From Acidobacteriota bacterium (GTDB taxonomy: Bacteria; Acidobacteriota; Terriglobia; Terriglobales; Acidobacteriaceae), in assembly GCA_018268775.1 (NCBI GenBank), contig JAFDVV010000070.1, forward strand, positions 1-34,294: a stretch of DNA of 34,294 nt, in the 5' to 3' direction. The position numbers and the translations under genes are program-made. Shown here piece by piece: positions 1 through 7,914 of the stretch (the first letter of the stretch is position 1; each line of letters opens with the position of its first letter). The notes beneath the pieces were generated by a model. That model was not told where the DNA came from, searched no databases, and saw only the letters and a program-made list of their open reading frames with translations.

Positions 1-2
1 AC

Positions 3-2276
3 GGCGACAGCATCTTCATTAAGCCGGGTGCGGAAAGCTATCACACAACGGACGGGGCCACGATCGCCACGTCCAATGGCGTAGTGCAGCGTATTACGGC
101 AGAAAACGGCGCCCCTTTGAGCGCCTATGAGCTTGAGCCGCAGCTCATCACCGCGCTCTCCGACGACAACAGCCGCACAAAGCGACGGCTTGTCAGCTAT
201 CGGGACATACCGACCCGGTTGGTGCAGGCTGTCCTCGCGATCGAAGACCGCCGCTTCTTTGAACATGGCGGCATCAATTACGTGACCATGGCAGGCTGGG
301 TATGGCATGACATGATCGGTGATCGCAAGTGGCGCGGTGGTGGATCGACGCTCACCATGCAACTCGCCAAACTGCTCTTCGTCGAACCGAAGCGCTCGAA
401 CAAGATCGATTTTTTCAAGTACAAGTCCACGCAGATTCTCGTAGCGTTCCAGCTTGAGTCGCACTTTTCCAAGCAGCAGATCTTCGAGATGTACGCCAAC
501 CAGATCAATCTGGGGCATCGCGGAAGCTACGACATCAATGGTTTTGGCGAAGCCGCTCAAGCCTTCTTCAACAAGGACCTGAAGCAACTCGATACGGCAG
601 AGTGCGCGATGCTGGCGGGAATGATTCAGAGCCCGAGCAGGCTGAATCCTTATCGCCACCCAGAGCGCATGCTGGCGCGACGCAACGTTGTGCTGGACTC
701 CATGGTTGAGACCGACGCTATTACGGCCAGCGAGGCCGCGCACGCCAAGGCGGAATCGCTGCGACTGGCGCCCCCGAATATCGATGCCAGCGAGGCCCCG
801 TACTTCGTCGATCTGGTCCACGATCAACTTGTACAGCGAATCAGCGACCAGGACCTGGCCCATCAGAGCCTTCGCATCTACACGTCGCTCGACCCGGACC
901 TTCAGGCTGTGGCCTCAGAGGCGGTTGAAATCGGCATGAAGAATGTCGATGAGCTTGTGCGCAAGCGCTATGCCCGTAAGCAGGGCGAAGGCCCCATTAC
1001 CTATCCTCAGGTCGCACTCATCGCCCTCAACCCTCACACAGGTCAGGTGCTTGCTCTCGTGGGTGGCCGTAACTATGGGAGTTCACAGCTCAATCATGCG
1101 GTTGCCCAACGTCCGACCGGCTCCATCTTCAAGCCCTTTGTGTACGCCGAGGCCTACAATACTTCGTTGAACGGAACCAACCTCGACGGCGAAGGCACCT
1201 TCACCGCGGTTACAAAGATCAACGACGACCCGCAGGACTTCGGCAGCGGCGGCAAATCGTACATGCCCAGCAATTTCGTCAAGGGCGAGTATCCGGGGAT
1301 GGTTACCGCCGTCGATGCGCTGGCGCACTCACTGAATATCGCAACGATCGCGCTGGCGCAGCAGGTGGGGTACAACAATGTCGCCTCGCTCGCCCGCTCA
1401 GCCGGAATCGTCAACGCCCGCGGAACTCCATCGGTCGCCATTGGAACCTACAACGCCACGCCGCTCGATATGGCGGGCGCCTATACGGTCTTCGCCAACA
1501 ACGGCGTGCATATCAATCCATGGATGTTGGCCTCGGTGCGGAACTTATCGGGCGATATCGTTGCGGACTACTCGCCGGACGCCAAGCAGGTCCTCGACCC
1601 GCGCGTCGCCTTCCTTACGCAATCGCTGATGGAGAATGTGTTGAACTTCGGCACGGGCGCAGGCATACGCGGGCGCGGCTTTACTGCACCGGCAGCCGGA
1701 AAGACCGGCACGGAGCACGACGCATGGTTCGCTGCCTATACCTCAACGCTGCTCTGCGTGGTCTGGGTCGGCAACGACGACTATACCGACATCAAGATCC
1801 AGGGCGCCGATGCCGCCGCTCCCATCTGGGCGGAGTTTATGAAGCGCGCCATTCAGCTTCCGCAATACTCCGACGTCAAGCCTTTCTCGGCCCCTTCAGG
1901 CATCACCTTCGCGCGGGTTGACCGGGCTTCAGGCCTGCTGGCTGATGCAAGCTGCTCCGACAAGACGTTGAACATCGCATTTCTGGATGGCACCGTTCCA
2001 ACCGGAACATGCAGCCAGATGACGGACAGTCCGCAGAACTTTATTCAGAAGATCTTTGGCCTCGGCGGACACCTCGAACAGGTAACGCCATCAAATCCCG
2101 CGTCAGCAACCGAGGTCACAGCGCCACACACGCCCGTCGCGAAACCGATAGAAACGCCGGCACAGGCAATCGATCAACAACCACAGCAGAAGAAGAAAAA
2201 TATCTTCCAAAAGATCTTCGGCGGTGGCGGAGACAATAAAAAGGAGGAGCCTGCTCCCGACCGGCCTCCTCAATAA
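3..2276 (+). CDS. Class A penicillin-binding protein (PBP1 type), 5' end cut by window edge
   Basis: Bifunctional peptidoglycan glycosyltransferase/transpeptidase, anchored in the inner membrane and acting in the periplasm. The reading frame is open to the left edge, so the true start and membrane anchor lie outside; the GTG at 84 is only the first possible start inside the window. Numbering from that GTG, the GT51 domain has its catalytic Glu in EDRRFFEH (residues 54-61) and GGSTLTMQ (86-93). The transpeptidase domain has the SxxK motif SIFK (347-350), SLN (416-418) and KTGT (540-543), so both active sites look intact. The frame before the GTG resembles the regulatory domain that precedes GT51 in PBP1b-like proteins. 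The C-terminal tail is low in complexity and rich in Pro, Gln and Lys, with two copies of a QKIFGxGG-like motif (655-662 and 709-716). The gene converges on cheR with 6 bp between stops. Confidence 0.95.
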   Translation, partial: GDSIFIKPGAESYHTTDGATIATSNGVVQRITAENGAPLSAYELEPQLITALSDDNSRTKRRLVSYRDIPTRLVQAVLAIEDRRFFEHGGINYVTMAGWVWHDMIGDRKWRGGGSTLTMQLAKLLFVEPKRSNKIDFFKYKSTQILVAFQLESHFSKQQIFEMYANQINLGHRGSYDINGFGEAAQAFFNKDLKQLDTAECAMLAGMIQSPSRLNPYRHPERMLARRNVVLDSMVETDAITASEAAHAKAESLRLAPPNIDASEAPYFVDLVHDQLVQRISDQDLAHQSLRIYTSLDPDLQAVASEAVEIGMKNVDELVRKRYARKQGEGPITYPQVALIALNPHTGQVLALVGGRNYGSSQLNHAVAQRPTGSIFKPFVYAEAYNTSLNGTNLDGEGTFTAVTKINDDPQDFGSGGKSYMPSNFVKGEYPGMVTAVDALAHSLNIATIALAQQVGYNNVASLARSAGIVNARGTPSVAIGTYNATPLDMAGAYTVFANNGVHINPWMLASVRNLSGDIVADYSPDAKQVLDPRVAFLTQSLMENVLNFGTGAGIRGRGFTAPAAGKTGTEHDAWFAAYTSTLLCVVWVGNDDYTDIKIQGADAAAPIWAEFMKRAIQLPQYSDVKPFSAPSGITFARVDRASGLLADASCSDKTLNIAFLDGTVPTGTCSQMTDSPQNFIQKIFGLGGHLEQVTPSNPASATEVTAPHTPVAKPIETPAQAIDQQPQQKKKNIFQKIFGGGGDNKKEEPAPDRPPQ

Positions 2277-2282
2277 GAGAAC

Positions 2283-3110
2283 TCAATCGTTGTTCACTGG
2301 ACGGTAAAAATAGGAGTTCTTCATGAACTCGACTCTGAATCGATCGGTCGACTCCTCCGCCTGTTCCGCATTGCCCAGCAGGAGATAACCATCCCGTGCC
2401 ATCTGACGATAGACGGAGCGAAAGACCAAACCTCTGTCCTCCTGCGAAAAGTACAGCAGAACGTTGCGCAGAAGTACCAGATCGAAGGTGGGTAGAGCGG
2501 ACAGCGTGTCGCAAAGATTCGCGCAACGGAAGTCGCATAGATTGCGCAGCTTTGCGCTGACCTGCCACTCTTCACCTTCCCGGGTCATGTACTTGAGCAA
2601 CATAGATGCAGGTAAGCCACGATTGACCTCCAGCCGTCGATAACGCCCGCCGCGCGCGTAGTCGACCACTTGCTGAGAGATATCGGTTCCTATGATTTTT
2701 ATGTCCCAATCAAGGACCTCGGGCATATCCGTTGCGAGAAGCATGGCTACGCTGTAGGCCTCCTGACCGGTTGAGCTTGCCGCACTCCAAATACGCAGCT
2801 TGCGCTGTTCTCTTCTGCTGGCTACCAAACGCGGAAGTATCTCGGCCCGCAGCAGATCGAATGGTTTGACGTCACGAAAAAAACTGGTTTCGTTGATCAT
2901 CATCGCCTGGGCAACGACCTTGCGCAGGTGCGCCGACCGATCGGAGCGAAGCACGTCGACGAGGCCCTTCACGCTGGAGGCCCCTGCAAGCCGCGCGACC
3001 GGGGTCAGTTTCGTATCGAAGAGCGTCTTGCGCGATGCATCGATCCGGTTGGCCGACTGGCTGAGAACCAGGTCGCGAAGATAGGCGTAGTCCGCGTCAG
3101 TGCAGGCCAT
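2283..3110 (-). CDS. cheR: CheR chemoreceptor methyltransferase
   Basis: Cytoplasmic SAM-dependent methyltransferase that methylates glutamates on chemoreceptors. About 275 residues, normal for the family. An all-alpha N-terminal part precedes a Rossmann domain with a CheR-type SAM-binding stretch (SAASSTGQEAYS), GTDIS, and a RNVLLYF segment matching the RNVLIYF typical of CheR. A longer frame reaches 3182, but the ATG at 3110 is preferred. It has a perfect AGGAGG (CCTCCT at 3117-3122 on the plus strand) six bases upstream, and the protein then begins MACTDADYAYLRDLV, as CheR proteins do. This start lies 14 bp inside the end of cheB, so the two are probably translationally coupled. It is the last gene of the che operon. 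Confidence 0.93.
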   Translation of the reverse strand: MACTDADYAYLRDLVLSQSANRIDASRKTLFDTKLTPVARLAGASSVKGLVDVLRSDRSAHLRKVVAQAMMINETSFFRDVKPFDLLRAEILPRLVASRREQRKLRIWSAASSTGQEAYSVAMLLATDMPEVLDWDIKIIGTDISQQVVDYARGGRYRRLEVNRGLPASMLLKYMTREGEEWQVSAKLRNLCDFRCANLCDTLSALPTFDLVLLRNVLLYFSQEDRGLVFRSVYRQMARDGYLLLGNAEQAEESTDRFRVEFMKNSYFYRPVNND

Positions 3111-4305
3111 TTGCCACCTCCTGAGCTTGCCGCCGGGGTTGAAGCGAACGTCCTGCAAATCCAGTCTCAATCGATCGCTCACAAGCGACCCTCATATTGA
3201 CCTCGCGCGAGAGAGTGTCGAGTGGAAATGCGGATGCGATACCGGCTTCGACGACACGGCCAGGCATCCCCCACACAGCGGAACTTGCTTCATCCTGAGC
3301 AAGCACGGTCCCTTTCGCGCCATGTATCGCCCTTGCGCCATCCAGACCATCGGATCCCATGCCGGTCAACACAATTGCAAGTGTTCCCGCTCCGTAAAGC
3401 TGTGCAGCGGAGTGAAACAGATAGTCAACCGACGGACGGCAATGATTAAGCGGTTCCTGCCTGTGAAGTTTGATGGCGGCACCACGCGCGATTCTTCCGT
3501 CCCAGGCGATCCTCGATTGCGACATGACCTCCATATGCTCATCGCCCGGCGCAATCCAGATCGTCCCCGGCTTCAGTGGAGCGCCATGGTAGGCCTGTGC
3601 AACACGCAATGGGCAGCAGCGGTCCAACCGCTCGGCAAGCACTCCTGTAAACAGCTTCGGCATGTGCTGCACAATCAAAACCGGCACCGGAAATGCCGCT
3701 GGGAGCTGTGGCAGAAATCGCTCAAGCGCCGCAGGACCTCCCGTCGACACACCAATCACGACGACTTCGACTCGATCACCGGACGCTCCACGATCACAGT
3801 TCTTCCTTGCGTAGAGTATCCGGCTTTGAGGCTCCGTGACGCTCCCTCGGGCACTTCGGTCAACCGCAAGCGCAGCAACTCGGGGCAGCAGTTGCTGAGC
3901 CAGCGAGGAGAGCGCCGCTTCAAAGTCGCGCTGACCTGCCGGCTTCATCACATAATCGGAAGCACCACGCGAAAGTGCATCCAACGTCGCCCTGGCGCCA
4001 CGCTCGGTGTGCGCGCTACACATAATGACCGGCAGGCGCATACGAGATTCCCGGAGCTTATCGAGGACATCGAGGCCGCTTAGCCTGGGCATCTCCAGGT
4101 CGAGCACAATGACGTCGGGAGACAACCGGGCCGCGGCCTCAAGACACTCCACGCCATCGCGGGCCACGCCTACCAGTTCCATCCGCGGCAGGTCGCCGCG
4201 CGCACTCTTCTCGTGCCGCAAAAACAGCGTTCGCATGATGCCGCGCATGACAGCGGAATCGTCCGCCGCAAGTACACGCAGTGGCTGCTCGCTCTGAACC
4301 TCCAT
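3097..4305 (-). CDS. cheB: CheB protein-glutamate methylesterase/glutaminase
   Basis: Two-domain response regulator of 402 residues that removes methyl groups from chemoreceptors and so opposes CheR. The N-terminal receiver domain has the acidic pair D15/D16, the phospho-acceptor D69 in VLDLEMPR and the conserved Lys in YVMKPAG. A linker of about 40 residues follows, then the esterase domain with the catalytic triad: Ser in GVSTGGP, His in VQHMP and Asp in GMGSDG. The fourth gene of the che operon, it starts 50 bp after cheY stops and overlaps the cheR start. A GAGGG lies just before the ATG. All key residues are present, so it should be active and phosphorylated by CheA. Confidence 0.96.
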   Translation of the reverse strand: MEVQSEQPLRVLAADDSAVMRGIMRTLFLRHEKSARGDLPRMELVGVARDGVECLEAAARLSPDVIVLDLEMPRLSGLDVLDKLRESRMRLPVIMCSAHTERGARATLDALSRGASDYVMKPAGQRDFEAALSSLAQQLLPRVAALAVDRSARGSVTEPQSRILYARKNCDRGASGDRVEVVVIGVSTGGPAALERFLPQLPAAFPVPVLIVQHMPKLFTGVLAERLDRCCPLRVAQAYHGAPLKPGTIWIAPGDEHMEVMSQSRIAWDGRIARGAAIKLHRQEPLNHCRPSVDYLFHSAAQLYGAGTLAIVLTGMGSDGLDGARAIHGAKGTVLAQDEASSAVWGMPGRVVEAGIASAFPLDTLSREVNMRVACERSIETGFAGRSLQPRRQAQEVANGLH

Positions 4306-4355
4306 GTTCCCTCGTCCTCGAATCGTTTTGTGAAGAGTCGTTCACCACGTCGACT

Positions 4356-4724
4356 TCACGCGGCAAAGCCAAGAAGCATCATCTTTTCGCGCAGGCTTTC
4401 CGGCGTGAACGGTTTCATAAGAAACTCATCGGCGCCATTGTCGAGAGCTCGCGAGATAAGCGAGTTGTCGGCCTCAGTCGTTACCATCATCACCTTCATA
4501 GCGGGATGCAGTCTGGCTTTACGCAAGGCTTTCACGCACTCCAAACCGCTCATCACCGGCATATTCACATCGAGCAGCATAAGGTCGAACTCCTGCTGCG
4601 CAGAGAGGACCTCGAGGGCGGCGCTCCCGTCCGCCGCTTCCTCGCAGGCGACCCCCATACGCGTCAGCAGGTGGCGGAGATACTCTCGGATAAAACTCGA
4701 GTCATCCACAATCAGTGCTTTCAT
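4356..4724 (-). CDS. cheY: CheY-like single-domain response regulator
   Basis: A stand-alone receiver domain of 122 residues. The acidic pair is D7/D8, the phospho-acceptor D52 in LLDVNMP, the switch Thr T82 and the conserved Lys K104 in MKPF. There is no output domain, so it would work by protein contact, as CheY does at a motor or pilus. Its ATG overlaps the cheW stop as ATGA (4721-4724), so translation is probably coupled. The ribosome-binding region reads ggaggttgcATG, identical to that of cheW. The target is unknown because no motor gene is in the window. Confidence 0.93.
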   Translation of the reverse strand: MKALIVDDSSFIREYLRHLLTRMGVACEEAADGSAALEVLSAQQEFDLMLLDVNMPVMSGLECVKALRKARLHPAMKVMMVTTEADNSLISRALDNGADEFLMKPFTPESLREKMMLLGFAA

Positions 4725-5239
4725 GCAACCTCCCGCTGCGCCATTCCCTGGCTAAACATTCCCGTTTCAGCCAGTCGCGATGGCCTTAGCTTTTGCGGAT
4801 CGAGCTGGACCATCAGGCCAGTCTGCATCTTGTAGGCCCCCTCAAAGAGCCATTTGCAGCGCGCCTCAAGTGTGCAGGGGTTCGCCTCGAGCATATTGCG
4901 ATTTACAGTAACGACGCCGCCTACCGCATCGACCACAAGACCATATCGTTCCTGCCCCTCGTCATCTTCAAGCACCAGAACGCATCCCGCCTGTTTGCTG
5001 TCGGGAAGTCCAAGCAGAGCGCGAAAGCTGACCGCCGTCAGCACGTCTCCGCGATAAGGCACTACGCCGGCGACAAACGCGGGTGCCATCGGAACACGCT
5101 CCAACTCTCGTTTGCCCAACACTTCGCGAATCTTGCTGGTATCGATGCCGAAGCTTTCATCACCCGCGTACATCGAGCACAGCGAGCAGCTATCGCCATC
5201 GTCGTGAATGCTATCGGTCTGTTGCGCCACAATCTTCAT
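4721..5239 (-). CDS. cheW: CheW-type chemosensory adaptor
   Basis: Cytoplasmic scaffold that couples CheA to chemoreceptors, about 172 residues with one CheW domain. Recognisable parts are the FGIDTSKIREVL and VPYRGDVLTAV segments and the YGLVVDAV strand. A longer frame to 5272 exists, but the ATG at 5239 is chosen because it forms an ATGA overlap with the cheA stop (5236-5239) and has gggaggttgc directly before it. The N-terminus is unusually Cys-rich for a CheW (DSCSLCSMY after the first 16 residues); whether that matters is unknown. Confidence 0.92.
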   Translation of the reverse strand: MKIVAQQTDSIHDDGDSCSLCSMYAGDESFGIDTSKIREVLGKRELERVPMAPAFVAGVVPYRGDVLTAVSFRALLGLPDSKQAGCVLVLEDDEGQERYGLVVDAVGGVVTVNRNMLEANPCTLEARCKWLFEGAYKMQTGLMVQLDPQKLRPSRLAETGMFSQGMAQREVA

Positions 5240-7452
5240 GCAACCTCCCTCCACCCGCCCTGGTCTCCGCAAAGACCGCGAAAGATCGTCGTCACCCTGT
5301 CTTTTACGAGAGCCAGTTCCGTATCCGACGAAGCTGCGTTTCGATCGAGCAATGTCCCATGGGAGACATCGAGAACGCGACGGACGACAATCCCCATGCG
5401 CTGCGCCGTTCTGGAAACCGCATCACCGCAGATGAGCACCGTTGCCGACTCATGTTCATCTCGTGCACCGGACGCATCCATCTCGTCGAGAACGCCGCCG
5501 TCATCGCGAAGCGGCAGCAATTCGCCGCGATACTGTAGAAGGGCTCGCCCTCCTGCATATTCGATCTGGCCCAGAGAAACGCTCTCAATGCGCTCAACCA
5601 TGCCAAGCGGCAGAGCGGTACGTTCGCGGGCCTTGTCCTCAAAGACCAGGAATGACTCTTCGTTCTCCTGTTTGACCTCGACCGCCTGTGTTTCTTCCTC
5701 TTCGATCGCCGGTTTGACTCCAGCACGGGCTGCAACTGCGGCGATATCCAGAATCAACGCAAGCGTTCCGTTGCCCAATACGGTCGCCCCCGAGAACAAC
5801 CCAATCTCGCGAAGCACTGCCGAGAGCGGCTTAACGACAATCTCCTCCGGGGCAAGCAGGTCGTCGACGACAAGGCCGTAGCGGCAGCCCTCTGCCTCAA
5901 GAACCGCCATGTAAAAACCATGACTGTCAGAGGCGTTTTCCAAGTCGAGCAGGCGATCAAGCCAAACCATGGGGAGCAACCTCTCCCGCAGACGGAAGAC
6001 CTCCGCCGCGCCGACACGCTCGACGGATTGCGCGGCGTCCCGTGCTGGAATGTAGACGAGTTCCATCAACGTGGTCTGTGGCAACGCAAAGCTCTGCCTT
6101 CCGCTGCGCACGACAAGGGCCGGAACAATTGCCAAGGTCAGGGGCACACGCAGGCGAAGCGTCGTGCCGATGCCAATCTTCGATTCAAGCTCTACACTTC
6201 CCCCAACCTTCTCCACGTTTGCACGCACAACATCCATGCCAACGCCACGGCCAGAGACAGTGGTTACGGCAGACGCAGTCGAAAAGCCTGGCAGGAAGAT
6301 GAGCTGCAGCGCTTCACGCTCGCTCATCTCGGCAGCCTGATCATCTGTCACCAGGCCGCGTTCGATAGCCTTGGCGAGTACGCGCTCCATGGCGATGCCG
6401 CCACCATCGTCTGAGACCTCAATGACGACCGACCCGCCTTGATGAAAGGCTTTCAGCGTAACGCAGCCCTCCGCCGGCTTCCCTGCAAGCACGCGATCAG
6501 TGGGAGATTCGATTCCGTGATCGACTGAATTTCTTACGGCATGAGTCAGCGGGTCCTTGATGGCTTCGAGCAGGCTCTTATCGAGGCCTGTCTCCTGACC
6601 GAAAAACTCAATACGTACTTCACGTCCGCATGTGCGGGCGAGATCGCGGACCATTCTTGGGAATTTCCCAAACAGGTTGCCGACTGGCTGCATGCGGGCC
6701 TGCATCACGGTCTCACGGAGATCGGCGGTCACACTGTCGAGACGCCGGGCCAGCTCGGGAAAGCTCGTCGCTTCGACACCACTCTGAAGCATCTGGTTGC
6801 GTGTCAGTACAAGTTCACCAACCAGATTCATCATGCGGTTCAGCACATCGACATCGATTCGCAGCGTCTTATCGTTGTTTGCAGAAGCGTTCCCCGCCGG
6901 GGCCGGAGTTTGCCCGGAATTCGCAGCAGGTCTGGAAGGCGAGGATTCTTCGTTGGCTTTAATTGCCACTACTGGCGCGACTGTAACGATCTCCTGGACT
7001 CCATCGTTCAATGCGGCAAGCTCCGAGATAAGAGCACTGTCGTCGTCGCTGGCCCGTGTTCCTTCGCTTCCTGTTGTCTCAATCAGAGCAAGGATCGCCC
7101 GAAGCCCGTCGAGAAGACGAAGCAATCCGCTTATGAGATCTTCGGTAACGGCAAGCCGGCCTTCGCGCAATGAGCCAAGCAGGTGCTCGCCCGTGTGGGC
7201 CAGTTTTTCGAGCCGCGAGAACCCGAGAAAGCCCGTGGTCCCTTTGATGGTATGGACGGCGCGAAATATCTCGCCGACCAACTGGGCGCTGTCCTGCGGC
7301 CTCGTCTCCAGGTCGGTCAGGCATCGCTCCATGCGATCCAGTCCTTCCTGACTCTCTGCGATAAACTCTCTGGTCAAGTCGTCCACAGATGCTATATCGG
7401 AATAATGGTCCAAAAGCGTGAGCACGGAAGTACTTGCCATCGCGAGAAGCAC
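5236..7452 (-). CDS. cheA: CheA chemotaxis histidine kinase with two CheW-like domains and no P2
   Basis: Cytoplasmic sensor kinase of 738 residues and first gene of the che operon. The Hpt domain spans roughly 20-125, with the phospho-accepting His67 in AVHTIKG. A disordered Ala/Pro/Ser-rich linker (about 130-193) stands where P2, the CheY/CheB-binding domain, is usually found. The dimerisation segment is at about 195-265. The ATPase domain has the N-box HAVRNSVDHG (304-313), DDGGG (348-352) and GRGVGMD (401-407). A CheW-like P5 domain (about 440-575) is followed by an acidic linker and a second CheW-like domain (about 595-728). The GTG at 7452 has GAGG seven bases upstream; an ATG at 7440 is the alternative. 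The gene is divergent from cdd with only about 17 bp between starts. Confidence 0.95.
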   Translation of the reverse strand: MLLAMASTSVLTLLDHYSDIASVDDLTREFIAESQEGLDRMERCLTDLETRPQDSAQLVGEIFRAVHTIKGTTGFLGFSRLEKLAHTGEHLLGSLREGRLAVTEDLISGLLRLLDGLRAILALIETTGSEGTRASDDDSALISELAALNDGVQEIVTVAPVVAIKANEESSPSRPAANSGQTPAPAGNASANNDKTLRIDVDVLNRMMNLVGELVLTRNQMLQSGVEATSFPELARRLDSVTADLRETVMQARMQPVGNLFGKFPRMVRDLARTCGREVRIEFFGQETGLDKSLLEAIKDPLTHAVRNSVDHGIESPTDRVLAGKPAEGCVTLKAFHQGGSVVIEVSDDGGGIAMERVLAKAIERGLVTDDQAAEMSEREALQLIFLPGFSTASAVTTVSGRGVGMDVVRANVEKVGGSVELESKIGIGTTLRLRVPLTLAIVPALVVRSGRQSFALPQTTLMELVYIPARDAAQSVERVGAAEVFRLRERLLPMVWLDRLLDLENASDSHGFYMAVLEAEGCRYGLVVDDLLAPEEIVVKPLSAVLREIGLFSGATVLGNGTLALILDIAAVAARAGVKPAIEEEETQAVEVKQENEESFLVFEDKARERTALPLGMVERIESVSLGQIEYAGGRALLQYRGELLPLRDDGGVLDEMDASGARDEHESATVLICGDAVSRTAQRMGIVVRRVLDVSHGTLLDRNAASSDTELALVKDRVTTIFRGLCGDQGGWREVA

Positions 7453-7469
7453 CCGGTAGCCTCATCAAC

Positions 7470-7910
7470 ATGTCTCAAAGGGACAACGACATCGGCATCT
7501 CTCAATCGCAGATCGACGACCTGCGGGCACGAGCTCTTGCCGCCGCTACCAATGCCTATGCACCCTACAGTCAATTCCGCGTAGGCGCCGCGCTGCTGCT
7601 TTCGGATGGCAGCATGGTTGCCGGTTGCAACGTTGAAAACGCCTCGTACCGACTAACAACTTGCGCGGAGCAGTCTGCTATTTCGAGTGCTGTGACACTG
7701 TACGGCCCCTCCATCCATATTCAGGCCGTTGTGATCGTCAACCTGAACAACGCGGCAAGCCAGCCGTGCGGCGGCTGCCGTCAGACAATCCATGAGTTCA
7801 GTTCCCCCGACACCGAGGTCTTTTTTCCTGCAGCCGACGGCACACTCACCCGCTCAACCGTAGCTGATCTGCTTCCTCATGCCTTTATTCTTGAAGAGAG
7901 CGGGCACTGA
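7470..7910 (+). CDS. cdd: Cytidine deaminase
   Basis: Cytosolic zinc enzyme converting cytidine or deoxycytidine to uridine or deoxyuridine in pyrimidine salvage. It has 146 residues, close to the usual 130-140 of homotetrameric Cdd. The zinc site is C65-A-E67 (in TTCAEQSA) plus C100 and C103 (in PCGGCRQ), with E67 as proton shuttle. The substrate-binding stretch YAPYSQFRVGAALL and the NVENASY motif are intact. The ATG at 7470 gives a normal N-terminus; an in-frame TTG at 7434 would lie inside the cheA start and is unlikely. No strong Shine-Dalgarno is visible. It is followed after 4 bp by deoA, so the two are co-translated. Confidence 0.95.
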   Translation: MSQRDNDIGISQSQIDDLRARALAAATNAYAPYSQFRVGAALLLSDGSMVAGCNVENASYRLTTCAEQSAISSAVTLYGPSIHIQAVVIVNLNNAASQPCGGCRQTIHEFSSPDTEVFFPAADGTLTRSTVADLLPHAFILEESGH

Positions 7911-7914
7911 ACCC

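Noticed and set aside
3100..4083. Plus-strand open frame of 327 codons opposite cheB
   Set aside because: Antisense to intact CheB catalytic motifs; no family resemblance.
4793..5881. Plus-strand open frame of 362 codons across cheW and cheA
   Set aside because: It spans two real genes on the other strand and has low-complexity Ser/Arg composition.
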